Positions 38,799 to 39,281 of a stretch of DNA of 39,281 nucleotides are shown here, in pieces. The position numbers were made by a program, and so were the translations under genes. Origin of the DNA: Barthelona sp. PAP020. Taxonomy: Eukaryota > Metamonada: BaSk clade. Positions within the stretch are counted from its first letter, which is position 1, and each line of letters opens with the position of its first letter. The DNA lies in the NCBI GenBank assembly GCA_040182905.1, contig JARQWU010000070.1, forward strand, positions 1-39,281. The letters run 5' to 3'. Under the pieces are notes generated by a model that did no database searches, had not been told where the DNA came from, and saw only the letters and a list, made by a program, of their open reading frames with translations.

Positions 38799-38869
38799 GC
38801 TTCGTTGGTTTAATGGTAGAATGCGACGTTGCCATCGTTGCGACCCGGGTTCGATTCCCGGACGAAGCA
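38799..38869 (+). tRNA. tRNA-Gly (anticodon GCC)
   Basis: A full cloverleaf fits 71 nt. The acceptor stem GCTTCGT pairs with ACGAAGC. The anticodon stem CGACG pairs with CGTTG around TTGCCAT, giving anticodon GCC. The T-arm CCGGGTTCGATTCCCGG holds the B box. The D-arm TGGTTTAATGGTAGAA is typical of eukaryotic tRNA-Gly. No intron or CCA is encoded. A TTTT follows the gene as polymerase III terminator. Confidence 0.97.
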
Positions 38870-38896
38870 AATTTTAGCTAAAAAGAACAATGAAAT

Positions 38897-38910
38897 GAGG
38901 ATCGAGTCTG
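38897..38910 (+). repeat. tRNA-downstream 14-nt box, copy 2
   Basis: GAGGATCGAGTCTG lies 27 nt past the end of tRNA-Gly. The identical box at 31586-31599 lies 28 nt past tRNA-Glu. The near-constant spacing behind two unrelated tRNA genes is unlikely to be chance. Confidence 0.85.
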
Positions 38911-39003
38911 TGAATTCACGTTAGAAGAAAGGGCAAAATTAAAGGCTTTAATTTATATTTACTAACTGGGGTTGGGGAAATTACTCCATGGTTTTCAACA
39001 ATT

Positions 39004-39152
39004 TTCACGTTAGGTACAAGAAAAGGTATACGAAAGCTTTTATATACGGTGTGTTATTGAAATGAGTAGTTGGGAAAGCCTTGAATTTGAATGCTGGCTG
39101 TTTGAAATGACTTAGTTCTGATTGAAAGATTGGACGATATTGAATCCCTAAA
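39004..39152 (+). repeat. 149-bp tRNA-linked repeat R1, copy 2
   Basis: Same sequence as 31696-31844 with one substitution. A TTCACGTTAG that matches its first ten bases also occurs upstream at about 38914-38923, so the repeat may have a short internal or target duplication here. Confidence 0.95.
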
Positions 39153-39281
39153 TTCACTCGACAAAATAATAAACATTGGATAAAAGCTTTTACTGTTCAA
39201 GGTTAGAGTTTGGGTTACTTGTCACTGGTCTGTTGTGCGTAGATTGGTTCAGAACTCTCCTATAAAAAAAAAAAGGAAGGT
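39151..39281 (+). repeat. dispersed repeat R2, right copy
   Basis: It follows R1 directly and resembles 101-226 at the left end of the window. It ends with an A-rich tract at the window edge and probably continues beyond it. Confidence 0.5.

Noticed and set aside
31485-38869. Entamoeba-style tandem tRNA array
   Set aside because: Only two different tRNAs occur, 7.3 kb apart with protein genes between, and no repeated unit of tRNA plus short tandem repeats is seen. Only the 3' flanks are shared.
1-39281. Reassigned genetic code as in ciliates or hexamitids
   Set aside because: TAA, TAG and TGA all end well-aligned genes (for example clathrin TAA, GH31 TAG, kinesin-2 TGA), and conserved proteins contain no internal stops.

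Overview
This window is nuclear DNA from a flagellated, AT-rich protist. Genes use the standard code: TAA, TAG and TGA all end genes. They are dense, lie on both strands and mostly lack introns. Four introns can be placed, each only 35-39 nt long, with a GTA start and a CTAAY branch box right before a TAG acceptor. Kinesin-2 and DRC1 (nexin-dynein regulatory complex) imply a motile flagellum. Tiny rare introns with the branch site fused to the acceptor would fit a metamonad such as a parabasalid relative, but the species cannot be fixed from this sequence and other intron-poor flagellates remain possible.

Layout. 1-733: gene-free flank with degenerate dispersed repeats. 734-1936 (-): WD40 protein A. 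2112-4679 (-): membrane sensor with a bacterial-type solute-binding domain and a histidine-kinase ATPase domain. 5014-6903 (+): ankyrin-DHHC palmitoyltransferase. 7153-7818 (-): spliced SP/TP-rich protein. 8287-10116 (-): coiled-coil protein, divergent from the spliced kinesin-2 gene (10398-12700, +). 12874-13425 (+): four-helix membrane protein. 13495-16047 (+): secreted GH31 alpha-glucosidase. 16267-18495 (+): large secreted protein of unknown function. 18936-20738 (-): EMC1-like protein, divergent from DRC1 (20901-22676, +). 22803-23389 (-): ribosomal protein eL19, divergent from clathrin heavy chain (23590-28491, +). 28600-31181 (-): profilin, an At4g15545-like coiled-coil protein and Arp2/3 subunit ARPC1. 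31485-31557: tRNA-Glu, then a repeat and a 10-N gap. 32498-33325 (-): TFIIH subunit p34/Tfb4, divergent from an ENT-like transporter (33516-34736, +).

The right-hand 5 kb is a repeat-rich accessory zone. It holds a roughly 500-bp foldback element, a broken protein-kinase gene, WD40 protein B (paralogue of A) between roughly 200-bp inverted repeats, a tRNA-Gly, and a 149-bp sequence that also lies downstream of the tRNA-Glu with one mismatch.

Functional themes: flagellum building and beating (kinesin-2, DRC1), endomembrane work (clathrin, EMC1, DHHC enzyme, secreted glucosidase), and actin (ARPC1 and profilin close together on one strand). The most unusual items are the sensor kinase whose expected phospho-accepting histidine position is tyrosine, the WD40 pair with a shared C-terminal module, and the repeats placed at fixed spacing behind two different tRNA genes. 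Everything is read by eye; no database search was possible.
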